Below are positions 1 to 7,131 of a DNA stretch of 10,000 nt, piece by piece. Where the stretch lies: assembly GCA_020216985.1 (NCBI GenBank), contig JAIWOH010000024.1:1-10000 (forward strand). Direction: 5' to 3'. This DNA comes from Nitrospira sp. Its GTDB lineage: Bacteria > Nitrospirota > Nitrospiria > Nitrospirales > Nitrospiraceae. Position 1 is the stretch's first letter, and each line of letters opens with the position of its first letter. Made by a program: the position numbers and the translations under genes. Under the pieces are notes generated by a model. That model searched no databases. It was given only the letters and a program-made list of their open reading frames with translations, and was not told the DNA's origin.

Positions 1-134
1 CGAAGACCCTATCGACACTCAGGATCGATCTCGTTCTCAAGCCCGGAAGAGAATATCTGTCGCGTGATACGGCACCGTCTGGGCTCCGAGAGTCGACGAA
101 CACGCTGCATCCAGGCGGCGCATGCTCCTCAGTA

Positions 135-211
<77 letters not shown>

Positions 212-271
212 ATCAAACCTACAAAAAGCATGTTGGGAGAAGACTTGTCAAGAACATGATCCACCGGTTGA

Positions 272-772
272 CTAGAGACGCGCAAGAATCTCGTCCGCAA
301 CTTGCCCGAGGGATCGCCCATCCGTCGCGATGACGTGATCCGCCGCGGCTTGATACTTCGGCGTCCGCTCGCGCAAAACGTCCTCCACTTCGTCGACGAA
401 GGATTTGGTTCCGGTGAGCGACGGGCGTTGCTTATCATGGCCGATACGTCGGACGATCGTCTCAACGGACGCCGTCAGCCAAAACAGGATACCGTTTTGT
501 TTGAAACGCTCGACGTTCTCCGGACGCAGGATGGCTCCGCCTCCTGTGTCGATCACCAGACCGTCTCCCGCCGCCAGCTCACGACACACCTGAGACTCGA
601 GATCGCGGAAGTGGTCCCACCCGTATTGTGCAACGATCTCGGGGATGGTCCGTCCGGCCCGTTTCACCACCTCCGCATCGGTCGAGATCACGGTCCTCCC
701 CAGGCGGGACGCCACGATTTTCCCCACCGTGCTCTTGCCGGTCCCACGATAACCGATCAGCACGATGTTCAT
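272..772 (-). CDS. aroK: Shikimate kinase
   Basis: Cytosolic 166-residue enzyme that phosphorylates shikimate to shikimate 3-phosphate with ATP, the fifth step of the shikimate pathway. Length is normal for the family (about 160-175). The Walker A motif GYRGTGKST is at 7-15. The shikimate-binding Asp is D32, Arg is R56 in the FRDLE stretch, the glycine triplet is 77-79, lid Arg is R116 in RPSL, and a second substrate Arg is R136 in the ERTPKY stretch. The residue two before D32 is Ser30, where most shikimate kinases have the Mg-coordinating Asp of a D-x-D motif; this is the one oddity. The ATG overlaps the aroE stop as ATGA, so translation is probably coupled to aroE; I see only a distant GGAG upstream. 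AroK is the last protein gene of the leftward block. Confidence 0.95.
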   Translation of the reverse strand: MNIVLIGYRGTGKSTVGKIVASRLGRTVISTDAEVVKRAGRTIPEIVAQYGWDHFRDLESQVCRELAAGDGLVIDTGGGAILRPENVERFKQNGILFWLTASVETIVRRIGHDKQRPSLTGTKSFVDEVEDVLRERTPKYQAAADHVIATDGRSLGQVADEILARL

Positions 773-1626
773 CTGAAATGGGACTCCAGCACCGCACGCA
801 TCACGTCAATTGGGGCCGATCGATTCGTCCACAGTTCGAATTGCGCGACCGCCTGATGAAGAAACATCTCGAGACCGGGAATCGTCCGGCAACCGGCTCG
901 TTGGGCATCCGCGAGCAACCTCGTGACCTTGGGGTTATAGACGATATCCATTACGGCCAGACCGGCGTGCAGCAATGAAGCCGGCACACAGGAGCCGTCC
1001 GCCTTGGGGAACATGCCGACTGGCGTGCAGTGAATCAGGACATGGGCGTCAGGAACCGCCCGGCGAAGGGTGCTCTCGTCAAGGGTGTCGTCGTCAACGG
1101 GTAAGGCGGTCTTGGATCGAAGATCATCGGCCAACGCCGTTCGTTCGGCGTGATCGACGCCCAGGATGACGAGCTTCTCCGCGTCCGATTCCGCCGCCAG
1201 CGCAAAGGCGATGGCGCGCGCGGCGCCTCCCGAGCCGAGCATGACAATGCGCCGCCCCGCCAGCGCGACGCCCCCACCACGCAGGGCGCGCAGGGCGCCG
1301 GTGGCATCGGTGTTATACCCGATGAGACGTCCCCCCTCTTCCGCCACGATCGTATTAATCGCACCGATCCGTTGGGCCGTCGGTTCGATCTCATCCAGAA
1401 ACGGCACGGCCGAGACCTTATGCGGGATGGTCACGCTGGCGCCGCGGAAATTCCCGAGCGCCCGGAGGCCTCGAATCGCGTCACCGATCCGTTCGACTTT
1501 CCACGCCAGATACACGCAATCGACGCCGAGCGAGCGAAAGGCCGCGTTGTGAATGGCGGGCGAGAGAGAATGTTCGACGGGATTGCCGATAATGCCGCAA
1601 AACCGAGTATGGGGACCGATTTCCAT
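769..1626 (-). CDS. aroE: Shikimate 5-dehydrogenase
   Basis: A 285-residue cytosolic enzyme that reduces 3-dehydroshikimate to shikimate. Shikimate-binding HSLSPAIHN (19-27) opens the substrate domain. Catalytic Lys70 (TIPHK), Asn91 and Asp107 (YNTDATG) are all present. The nucleotide-binding glycine loop GSGGAARA is at 131-138, and the C-terminal LHQAVAQFELW helix typical of AroE is intact. After the second strand the usual NADP signature N-R-T-x-x-R reads V-D-H-A-E-R (157-162), putting an Asp where the 2'-phosphate-binding Arg normally is. I chose the ATG at 1626 because it starts four residues before the first conserved strand and has GGGA upstream. An ATG at 1638 lacks a ribosome site, and the frame stays open to 1725 only by overlapping the SDR gene. 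The stop overlaps the aroK start by 4 bp; the upstream SDR ends 41 bp before. Confidence 0.95.
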   Translation of the reverse strand: MEIGPHTRFCGIIGNPVEHSLSPAIHNAAFRSLGVDCVYLAWKVERIGDAIRGLRALGNFRGASVTIPHKVSAVPFLDEIEPTAQRIGAINTIVAEEGGRLIGYNTDATGALRALRGGGVALAGRRIVMLGSGGAARAIAFALAAESDAEKLVILGVDHAERTALADDLRSKTALPVDDDTLDESTLRRAVPDAHVLIHCTPVGMFPKADGSCVPASLLHAGLAVMDIVYNPKVTRLLADAQRAGCRTIPGLEMFLHQAVAQFELWTNRSAPIDVMRAVLESHFR

Positions 1627-1667
1627 GTTATTTCCCATGGGACAGGCGTGGGGAAATGGCCGCCGGC

Positions 1668-2429
1668 CTAGCCCTTGTAGATGGCCATCCCCCCGTCGAT
1701 CGTGAACGTGCCCCCGGTCACCCACCCGGCCTCGTCCGATGCCAGATAGAGCACCAGGCTCGCCACTTCATCAGGGGTTCCGGCTCGACGAATGGCATAT
1801 TGGGCAAGCAGCGATTGCAGCATCGCCGGATTCGCCATCAGCGGCGCCGCCATCGGGGTATCGATGAGCGCCGGGTTGACCACGTTGCAACGGATGCCGT
1901 CTTGAGCATAGTCGACCGCCAACGCCCTTGTGAGGGCGTCAAGGGCCCCTTTGGACGCGGCATAGGCCGGCAATCCGGGAATTCCGACCAAGCTGGCGAC
2001 GGACGAGATATTCACGATGGAACCGGCCTTTTGTTTCAGCATCTGGGGGATCGCCGCCCTCGTCATGCGAAACACACCCGTCACGTTGACGTCAAAAACG
2101 GTTCCCCATCGCTCATCGTCGATCTCGTGCACCCGCTTGCCGAAATCGCCGATCCCTGCATTGTTCACCAAAATATCGATCCGACCGAAGCGATCGATGG
2201 TCGTCCGCACAACCTCTTGCACGTGCGCCTCGTCCGTCACGGACCCGGCGACGGCCAGGACGTTCTCGGTGGCATGCCGAATCGTCCGTACCACACGATC
2301 TAACTCCGCTTGGCGGCGCCCCGTGATCGTCACCGACGCCCCTTCCGCCGCAAATCGTTTGGCCACGGCTTCCCCGATCCCAGCATTCCCCCCCGTAATG
2401 ATGGCGACTTTCCCCGTCAATCGCTGCAT
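1668..2429 (-). CDS. Short-chain dehydrogenase/reductase (SDR, classical FabG-like)
   Basis: A 253-residue classical SDR with a Rossmann fold. The dinucleotide motif TGGNAGIG is at 12-19, NNAG at 89-92, and the catalytic tetrad is complete: Asn115, Ser143, Tyr156 and Lys160 (Y-x-x-x-K). Two Arg (38-39) follow the second strand, which favours NADP(H). The C-terminal GGTFTIDGG stretch is typical of FabG and glucose-dehydrogenase-like SDRs. The substrate cannot be read from sequence; 3-oxoacyl-ACP reductase is the default guess, but no fatty-acid gene is nearby. The start is taken at the ATG at 2429, with a GGAAGG about 8 nt upstream; a GTG at 2438 is in frame but abuts that site. It overlaps the trmI end by 13 bp, suggesting coupled translation. 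Confidence 0.88.
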   Translation of the reverse strand: MQRLTGKVAIITGGNAGIGEAVAKRFAAEGASVTITGRRQAELDRVVRTIRHATENVLAVAGSVTDEAHVQEVVRTTIDRFGRIDILVNNAGIGDFGKRVHEIDDERWGTVFDVNVTGVFRMTRAAIPQMLKQKAGSIVNISSVASLVGIPGLPAYAASKGALDALTRALAVDYAQDGIRCNVVNPALIDTPMAAPLMANPAMLQSLLAQYAIRRAGTPDEVASLVLYLASDEAGWVTGGTFTIDGGMAIYKG

Positions 2430-3328
2430 CCTGCACACCCTTCCGACCTTTCCGACCCTTCCGTTTCGCCCTTCGCCTCGGCGTTCAAGACATCGTCGGC
2501 ATCGGCTTGTTCCTCTCGCACAGCGGGCAATCCGGCTTCCACTTTCCTTGCCACGGTAATGAATCCGGAGTGGGCGACCATCCTGTGGTCCGGCCTCACA
2601 CTTCGGCCTTGCACCGACCAGGTCCGCAGCAACGACTCAAATGTTTCCACCATGGCAAACGTCGCCGTCCGCTCCAGCGCCTCGACCGTCTGCATGACTT
2701 GCGGGATCGTCGGGACAAAGCTCAAATATATTCCACCGGACCGAAGAACCCTGGCCGCATGAGGAACCACCTGCCACGGTTCGGGAAGATCCAGCACCAC
2801 ACGATCAAATGGAATCCCATCCTCCGGCAGGTCGATCGATTCGTAAGCGTTCTTGCGCAGGGCCACCAGGTTGTGAACGGGCCCCAGATGACGATCGATG
2901 TTCAGAAGCGCGGTGCGAGCGAAATCTTCTCGCACGTCGTATGTCACAACCAGCCCTTTCGGCCCCACCGCGCGCAAAAGCGCCATGGTAAGCGCTCCTG
3001 AACCGGTTCCCGCTTCAAAGACCCGCGCCCCCGGATAGATGTCCGCCCACATGGGAATGAGCGCGAGATCCTTTGGGTACAACACTTGCGCGCCGCGGGG
3101 CATTTTGAGCACGTAATCCCTGAACGTAGGCTTAAGCGCCCACATCTTCTTTCCGCCGGACAGCACGACGACAATGCCGTCCTGTTTCCCGATGATCTCG
3201 TCATGAGCGATGGTCTGACCGCTGAAGTGGTACGTGTGCCCTGCCTTGAGCGTCAGCGCATAGTGACGCCCCTTATGATCGACGAGATGGATGCGTTCGC
3301 CATCGGAAAACAACGACATGGCGGGCAT
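2417..3328 (-). CDS. trmI: tRNA (adenine-58-N1)-methyltransferase, TrmI/Gcd14 family
   Basis: A 303-residue SAM-dependent enzyme expected to make m1A58 in the T loop of tRNAs, acting as a homotetramer in known bacterial members. An N-terminal beta domain (about 10-75, with GERIHLVDHKG) precedes a class I methyltransferase domain. That domain has SAM motif EAGTGSGALT (105-114), acidic ribose-binding D131 (TYDVRED) and the catalytic-site LDLPEPW (179-185), a hallmark of this family. The conserved core ends near 268; residues 270-303 form an acidic low-complexity tail whose last part is encoded by a 9-bp tandem repeat. The ATG at 3328 is taken; a second ATG at 3319 is possible and neither has a clear ribosome site. 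First gene of the leftward block, divergent from nfeD. Confidence 0.93.
   Translation of the reverse strand: MPAMSLFSDGERIHLVDHKGRHYALTLKAGHTYHFSGQTIAHDEIIGKQDGIVVVLSGGKKMWALKPTFRDYVLKMPRGAQVLYPKDLALIPMWADIYPGARVFEAGTGSGALTMALLRAVGPKGLVVTYDVREDFARTALLNIDRHLGPVHNLVALRKNAYESIDLPEDGIPFDRVVLDLPEPWQVVPHAARVLRSGGIYLSFVPTIPQVMQTVEALERTATFAMVETFESLLRTWSVQGRSVRPDHRMVAHSGFITVARKVEAGLPAVREEQADADDVLNAEAKGETEGSERSEGCAGCSD
2438..2464 (-). repeat. Three 9-bp tandem repeats in the trmI 3' end
   Basis: On the minus strand three consecutive 9-mers read ACGGAAGGG, TCGGAAAGG, TCGGAAGGG. They encode Thr/Ser-Glu-Gly/Arg triplets in the TrmI tail. The last unit places GGAAGG about 8 nt before the ATG of the SDR gene, so the array also supplies the ribosome-loading sequence of the next gene, with two further purine-rich copies behind it. 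Confidence 0.8.
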
Positions 3329-3369
3329 TCTAGGTGGTTCATTCCGGGGATTGCAACCAAGCGCCTTCC

Positions 3370-3398
3370 TTGACAGGGTACCGAGGGGGCCGTAAGAT
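3370..3398 (+). promoter_or_regulatory. Sigma-70 promoter for nfeD-slipin
   Basis: TTGACA (3370-3375), a 17 bp spacer and TAAGAT (3393-3398) match the sigma-70 consensus at 11 of 12 hexamer bases, with ideal spacing. Predicted transcription start is near 3405, giving a leader of about 40 nt before the nfeD ATG. It lies in the 116 bp divergent region (3329-3444). I found no comparable promoter for trmI on the opposite strand. Confidence 0.75.
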
Positions 3399-3444
3399 CA
3401 AAATCACCTTTTCCGACTGATAGTTAGGAGACGATCTTTCGCGC

Positions 3445-4800
3445 ATGAAAGCACGCATGCACGGCCGTTCTTTCATACGATGGTTGCCCTCGTCACAAAA
3501 CGCGGTGTCGGCCGTTTGCCGACTTGCTTTGTGCACGGCGGTTCTGTTTCTCAGTTCGCCCGAGTCTCACGCCGGTGAAATCCTCGTCGCGACCTACGAG
3601 GGAGTGATCAACCCCGTCGCGGCCGAATACATCCATGACGCGCTTGCCGCGGCCGAATCAACATCGGCCCAAGCCGTCATTCTGAGGCTGGATACGCCGG
3701 GGGGGTTGGACACGTCCATGCGCCTGATCGTGAAAGACATCACCGGTTCTACGATTCCGGTCATCGTCTTTGTCGCGCCGTCCGGAGGACGGGCCGCGTC
3801 GGCCGGCGTGTTCATCACCATGGCCGCCCACATCGCCGCCATGGCGCCCGGCACGAACATCGGAGCGGCGCATCCGGTCGCAATGGGCGGCGGCGAGATG
3901 GACAAGACAATGAAAGAAAAGGTCGAGAACGACGCCGTCGCGTACATCAAAAGCATCGCCGAACAGCGGGGACGAAACGCATCGTGGGCCGAGGACGCGG
4001 TTCGCAAAAGCGTGTCGGCCACGGAGCAGGAAGCCTTGAAATTGAAGATCGTCGATCTGATTGCGGAGGACATTCCAGCTCTGCTGAAACAGCTCCATGG
4101 ACGGAAGGTCACGATGGGCGGCGGGCCGGTCTCGCTCGCGACCGAAGGCGCGTTCTTACGGGAATTTCCGATGGGACTCCGGCTCGAGCTGCTGAAAGCG
4201 CTGAGCGATCCCAACATCGCCTATCTGCTCATGACCATCGGTACTATCGGCATTCTCGCCGAACTGTACAATCCCGGAGCGATTCTCCCAGGAATCGTGG
4301 GAGCGATCAGTCTCATTTTGGCTTTTTATTCGCTGCAGTCGCTGCCGGTGAATTACGCGGGGGTGTTGCTGTTCATTCTCGGCATCGTGTTCTTCATTCT
4401 CGAGGCCACCGTCACAAGCTACGGGCTGCTGGCCATCGGCGGAGTGATTTCCATGGTCTTGGGCTCGCTGATGCTGATCAAATCGGACGCGGAATTCTTT
4501 CGGATTTCCTGGTCCGTCATCATTCCCGTCATCGTCGCAACCGCCGCGGTCTCGCTTCTGATCGTCGGAATGGGTGTCCGCGCTCTGCGCCGATCTCCGC
4601 AAACGGGAACCGAAGGAATGATCGGCGCCGTCGGGGTCGCCAAAACGGCATTACGCCCCGACGGAAAGCTGATGATTCATGGAGAACTCTGGGACGCCGT
4701 CAGCGACAGCCCTCTCGAAGAGGGTGCGACCGCCAAAGTCCTCCGCATCGAAGGGCTGACCCTCTACGTCACGCCCGTTTTTCAAAAGAAAGAGGCATAA
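3445..4800 (+). CDS. NfeD-family membrane-bound serine protease (long form, ClpP-like)
   Basis: A 451-residue protein. Residues 1-43 form a signal peptide: a basic n-region, hydrophobic [13 protein letters not shown], and likely cleavage after SHA. Residues 45-215 are a ClpP-class protease domain with LDTPGG (82-87) and SGGRAASAG (113-121). Ser119 is the probable nucleophile and Lys159, in KEKVEND, the probable base, matching the Ser-Lys dyad known from the archaeal homologue PH1510. Five membrane helices follow (about 257-273, 278-297, 304-320, 326-345, 357-377), then an OB-fold NfeD domain (about 385-451). Homologues cleave the C-terminal hydrophobic part of their partner slipin, whose gene starts 2 bp downstream. 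The nearest ribosome site, TTAGGAG, is 14 nt from the ATG, which is long; the ATG at 3457 is an alternative but is farther still. Confidence 0.93.
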   Translation: MKARMHGRSFIRWLPSSQNAVSAVCRLALCTAVLFLSSPESHAGEILVATYEGVINPVAAEYIHDALAAAESTSAQAVILRLDTPGGLDTSMRLIVKDITGSTIPVIVFVAPSGGRAASAGVFITMAAHIAAMAPGTNIGAAHPVAMGGGEMDKTMKEKVENDAVAYIKSIAEQRGRNASWAEDAVRKSVSATEQEALKLKIVDLIAEDIPALLKQLHGRKVTMGGGPVSLATEGAFLREFPMGLRLELLKALSDPNIAYLLMTIGTIGILAELYNPGAILPGIVGAISLILAFYSLQSLPVNYAGVLLFILGIVFFILEATVTSYGLLAIGGVISMVLGSLMLIKSDAEFFRISWSVIIPVIVATAAVSLLIVGMGVRALRRSPQTGTEGMIGAVGVAKTALRPDGKLMIHGELWDAVSDSPLEEGATAKVLRIEGLTLYVTPVFQKKEA

Positions 4801-4802
4801 CC

Positions 4803-5582
4803 ATGTTCAGCCCCGTTGGTTTCATATTGGTCATCATCGCCCTGATCGCGATCGGCAAACTGACCTTCAACGTTCTTCCCGAATATGAGCGCGCCGTGAT
4901 CTTTCGCCTCGGCCGCTTGTCGCGCGGCGTCATCGGAGGCAACGGCCCGGGGCTCGTCGTCATCGTTCCGTTCATCGATCGGTTGACGCGGGTGAGTCTC
5001 CGCACGATCACGATGGACGTCCCTCCCCAGGACATCATCACGAAAGACAACGTCACCGTGAAGGTCAACGCCGTCATTTATTTCCGCGTCGTCGATCCGG
5101 AACGGGCGATCGTGCAAGTCGAGGATTATCTCTACGCCACGTCCATGATGGCGCAGACGACCCTTCGCAGCGTTCTTGGTCAAAGCCAGCTCGATGATCT
5201 CTTGGCGAAGCGGGAGCAAATCAACTCGGACCTTCAGCGGATCATCGACCAGCAAACGGAGCCATGGGGGGTCAAAGTGACGGCGGTCGAGGTCAAGAAC
5301 GTGGACCTTCCGCAGGAAATGCAACGAGCCATCGCGCGACAAGCCGAAGCGGAACGGGAACGGCGCGCCAAGATCATCCATGCCGACGGTGAATTTGAGG
5401 CCTCACAGCGATTGGCCGACGCCGCCGACGTGATCAGTCGAAATCCGGCCGCGCTGCAACTGCGTTATCTCCAAACTTTGGTGGAAATCGCGGCGGAGAA
5501 AAATTCCACGACGATCTTTCCCATACCGGTTGATACGCTCGCCCCCTTCATCAAGGGCTTGTCGACGACCGAGAAAAAATAG
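4803..5582 (+). CDS. Slipin / stomatin-like SPFH-domain membrane protein
   Basis: A 259-residue membrane-anchored scaffold protein. A short N-terminal hydrophobic segment (5-18, [12 protein letters not shown] type) is followed by the SPFH/Band 7 domain (about 22-190), with [10 protein letters not shown] near 29-38 and stomatin features such as [10 protein letters not shown] and [13 protein letters not shown] charged Ala/Glu/Arg-rich helix (about 185-205) is the likely coiled coil. The C-terminal [13 protein letters not shown] stretch starts at residue 214 and is the conserved hydrophobic region that NfeD proteases cleave in studied pairs. A GAGG at 4792-4795, inside the end of nfeD, lies 7 nt before the ATG. 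The 2 bp spacing and shared promoter mark a two-gene operon; the pair probably acts in membrane microdomain organisation or quality control. Confidence 0.94.
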   Translation: MFSPVGFILVIIALIAIGKLTFNVLPEYERAVIFRLGRLSRGVIGGNGPGLVVIVPFIDRLTRVSLRTITMDVPPQDIITKDNVTVKVNAVIYFRVVDPERAIVQVEDYLYATSMMAQTTLRSVLGQSQLDDLLAKREQINSDLQRIIDQQTEPWGVKVTAVEVKNVDLPQEMQRAIARQAEAERERRAKIIHADGEFEASQRLADAADVISRNPAALQLRYLQTLVEIAAEKNSTTIFPIPVDTLAPFIKGLSTTEKK

Positions 5583-5670
5583 CGGTCGGGCCTTTCCGCA
5601 AACTGTTGGCGATCTGACATAGGTGCGGCACGTCCGCCACAGCCGTCTCTTCATTTCCTCATTAAACCTC

Positions 5671-5676
5671 TCTAAT
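5671..5676 (+). promoter_or_regulatory. Possible -10 element upstream of the sigma factor gene
   Basis: TCTAAT matches the -10 consensus at 5 of 6 bases. The -35 at 17 bp (TCTTCA) is poor at 3 of 6, so this is only a weak candidate. If used, the transcript would start near 5683 and carry a leader of about 180 nt with the stem-loops noted below. Confidence 0.25.
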
Positions 5677-5725
5677 AGTCGTGGAATTCCGAGACGATGT
5701 CGGAGCGTCGTTCTCATCTTCCAAT

Positions 5726-5744
5726 CCAGCATCCCTTTTGCTGG
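5726..5744 (+). other. Small stem-loop in the sigma-gene leader
   Basis: CCAGCA (5726-5731) and TGCTGG (5739-5744) pair perfectly around a 7 nt loop. No run of T follows, so it does not look like an intrinsic terminator of the slipin operon. It could be part of the structured leader of the downstream sigma gene. Confidence 0.4.
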
Positions 5745-5760
5745 GCCTTGAAGAACACAA

Positions 5761-5796
5761 GCCGACGATCCCTGAATCTTTCGGGCCATCTTCGGC
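5761..5796 (+). promoter_or_regulatory. Extended hairpin in the sigma-gene 5' leader
   Basis: GCCGACGAT (5761-5769) pairs with ATCTTCGGC (5788-5796) with one mismatch. Inside it, CCC pairs with GGG and GAA with TTC around a TCT loop, with a one-base and a two-base bulge. The structure ends 69 nt before the chosen start of the sigma gene and is followed by an A-rich stretch rather than T, so it is more likely a leader structure than a terminator. Function is unknown. Confidence 0.45.
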
Positions 5797-5854
5797 ATCT
5801 AAATAATAAAGAAAGGGGAAAAGCGGCACACCATGCGCGATCACCACAGAAAAA

Positions 5855-5858
5855 GAGG
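5855..5858 (+). promoter_or_regulatory. Ribosome binding site deciding the sigma-gene start
   Basis: GAGG, extending to GAGGTG, lies 7 nt before the ATG at 5866. This supports that start over the in-frame ATG at 5833, whose purine tract is about 14 nt away. Confidence 0.6.
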
Positions 5859-5865
5859 TGCTGTG

Positions 5866-7131
5866 ATGCAGAACAAGGAATTTCGCTTGATGGAAAGCAA
5901 CGGCAACACCGAGACAGTCGAGGTTGAACCGGATACCGATAGTCGGCAAGCCAGCGGCTTGTTGGAGGCGATCGGTCGAGAACGGATGGAATTGCTTCCT
6001 CGCGATGAAGAAGAATCTCCGACGACTTCCGAAGACAGTCGTGGCGCGGGAGCGTTTTTCATGGAGTCACTGTATTTCCGCTCATTCGGCGAGCGTCCGC
6101 TGTTGACTCGGGACGAAGAAGTGGCGATCGCGAAACGGATCGATGAAGGCACGAGGCGAATTCGGCGGACGTTGCACCAGACCGTCAAGTCGCTTGACGG
6201 AGCCAAGCAGATACCGACGGTGGAGGAGTCTCTCAAGACGCTGCAGTTGGTCAAGCGGCTGAGCGGATTGTCCGCGACGGCGCTCGACGCCGCGGAGCAG
6301 GCCCTCGCGGCCGTGCTGAAAGCATCAAGCCGTGAGACGCGGCTTGCGCCGGCGGTCGAAAAGCAGGTGAAGGCCTCGCTTCAAGAAATCAAGTCCGCGA
6401 GAGTCATCCTCGAGAAAGGGAAAGACGAACTGGTCCGCTGCAATCTCCGTTTGGTAGTGGACATCGCGAAGCACTATACGGGGCGAGGACTGGCGCTGCT
6501 GGACCTTGTTCAGGAAGGCAACATCGGCTTAATGAAGGCCGCGGAGCGATACCAATATCGAAAAGGATACAAGTTCAGCACCTACGCGACGTGGTGGATC
6601 CGGCAGGGCATCACCCGCGCGCTCGCCGACCAAGCGAGGACGATCCGCGTTCCCGTTCATCAGACCGAAGCCTCCCATCGCATTCTTCGCGTAACCCGCC
6701 GGTTGGGGCAACAGTTCGGACGGCCCGCCCGCTTGGAAGAGGTCGCCAACGCACTGCGCATGAGGCCCGAACGGCTTCAAGAAACCATGCAGGCGTTTCA
6801 AGAACCGGCGGCGCTGGACGCGACGGTCGGCGACGGAGACACCCAATTCGGCGAGCTGATTCCCGATCAGCTCGCGACACCTCCCGATGCTCATGTGCAT
6901 CGAGCCGAGCTGACGAAGCAGTTGGATCGAATCCTGGGCACGCTCACGCCGAGAGAGCAAACGGTGATTCGCCTCCGGTTCGGCATCGGATATGACGAAG
7001 CCAGGACCCTGGAGCAAGTCGGTCAAAACCTCTCGGTGACACGGGAACGGATCCGACAAATTGAGGCCAAGGCGCTCAAAAAACTCAAGACGCCGGCCAT
7101 TCGAGAACTGTTCGCGGCTATCAAAGAATAG
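5866..7131 (+). CDS. RNA polymerase sigma-70 family factor (RpoD/RpoS type)
   Basis: A 421-residue primary-type or group 2 sigma factor that directs RNA polymerase to -35/-10 promoters. After a variable acidic N-terminus (1-60), region 1.2 covers about 62-96 (YFRSFGERPLLTRDEEV). A roughly 85-residue non-conserved helical insert (97-183) follows. Region 2 is about 184-256, with LLDLVQEGNIGLMKA at 211-225 and the -10-contacting TYATWWIRQGITRALADQ. Region 3 is about 257-340, and region 4 about 345-410 ends in the VTRERIRQIEAKALKKL helix-turn-helix that reads the -35 box. Region 1.1 of RpoD is not recognisable, and no dnaG lies beside it, which leans towards an alternative (RpoS-like) sigma; this is inference. 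The ATG at 5866 has GAGG 7 nt upstream. An ATG at 5833 adds 11 residues and has a worse-spaced AAAGGGG. Confidence 0.93.
   Translation: MQNKEFRLMESNGNTETVEVEPDTDSRQASGLLEAIGRERMELLPRDEEESPTTSEDSRGAGAFFMESLYFRSFGERPLLTRDEEVAIAKRIDEGTRRIRRTLHQTVKSLDGAKQIPTVEESLKTLQLVKRLSGLSATALDAAEQALAAVLKASSRETRLAPAVEKQVKASLQEIKSARVILEKGKDELVRCNLRLVVDIAKHYTGRGLALLDLVQEGNIGLMKAAERYQYRKGYKFSTYATWWIRQGITRALADQARTIRVPVHQTEASHRILRVTRRLGQQFGRPARLEEVANALRMRPERLQETMQAFQEPAALDATVGDGDTQFGELIPDQLATPPDAHVHRAELTKQLDRILGTLTPREQTVIRLRFGIGYDEARTLEQVGQNLSVTRERIRQIEAKALKKLKTPAIRELFAAIKE

Noticed and set aside
1..134. Possible coding sequence or integration site left of the tRNA
   Set aside because: Short open frames on both strands are under 60 codons without ribosome sites. 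No integrase or repeated tRNA 3' end is visible, so no attachment site is supported.
221..251. Possible minus-strand promoter for the tRNA gene
   Set aside because: TTGACA at 251-246 is perfect, but at 16-19 bp spacing only T-rich sequence without a credible -10 is found. Transcription from the aroK operon is equally likely.
302..856. Long plus-strand open frame opposite aroK
   Set aside because: Antisense shadow of aroK, whose motifs are unmistakable; no ribosome site or family resemblance.
1150..2303. Long plus-strand open frames opposite aroE and the SDR
   Set aside because: Antisense shadows, rich in Arg, His and Pro, of genes with complete catalytic motifs.
3984..5582. A 532-codon open frame running through the second half of nfeD into the slipin
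   Set aside because: It is the slipin frame left open upstream in GC-rich DNA. The nfeD frame has all conserved domains across the same bases, and the slipin has its own ribosome site and ATG at 4803.
5583..5640. Possible terminator after the slipin gene
   Set aside because: GCGG/CCGC type pairings at 5582-5599 and 5624-5640 are short and no T run follows either.
5697..5927. A 76-codon frame covering the sigma-gene leader
   Set aside because: It overlaps the sigma start in another frame, has no ribosome site and an unconvincing composition. The stem-loops explain the stretch better.
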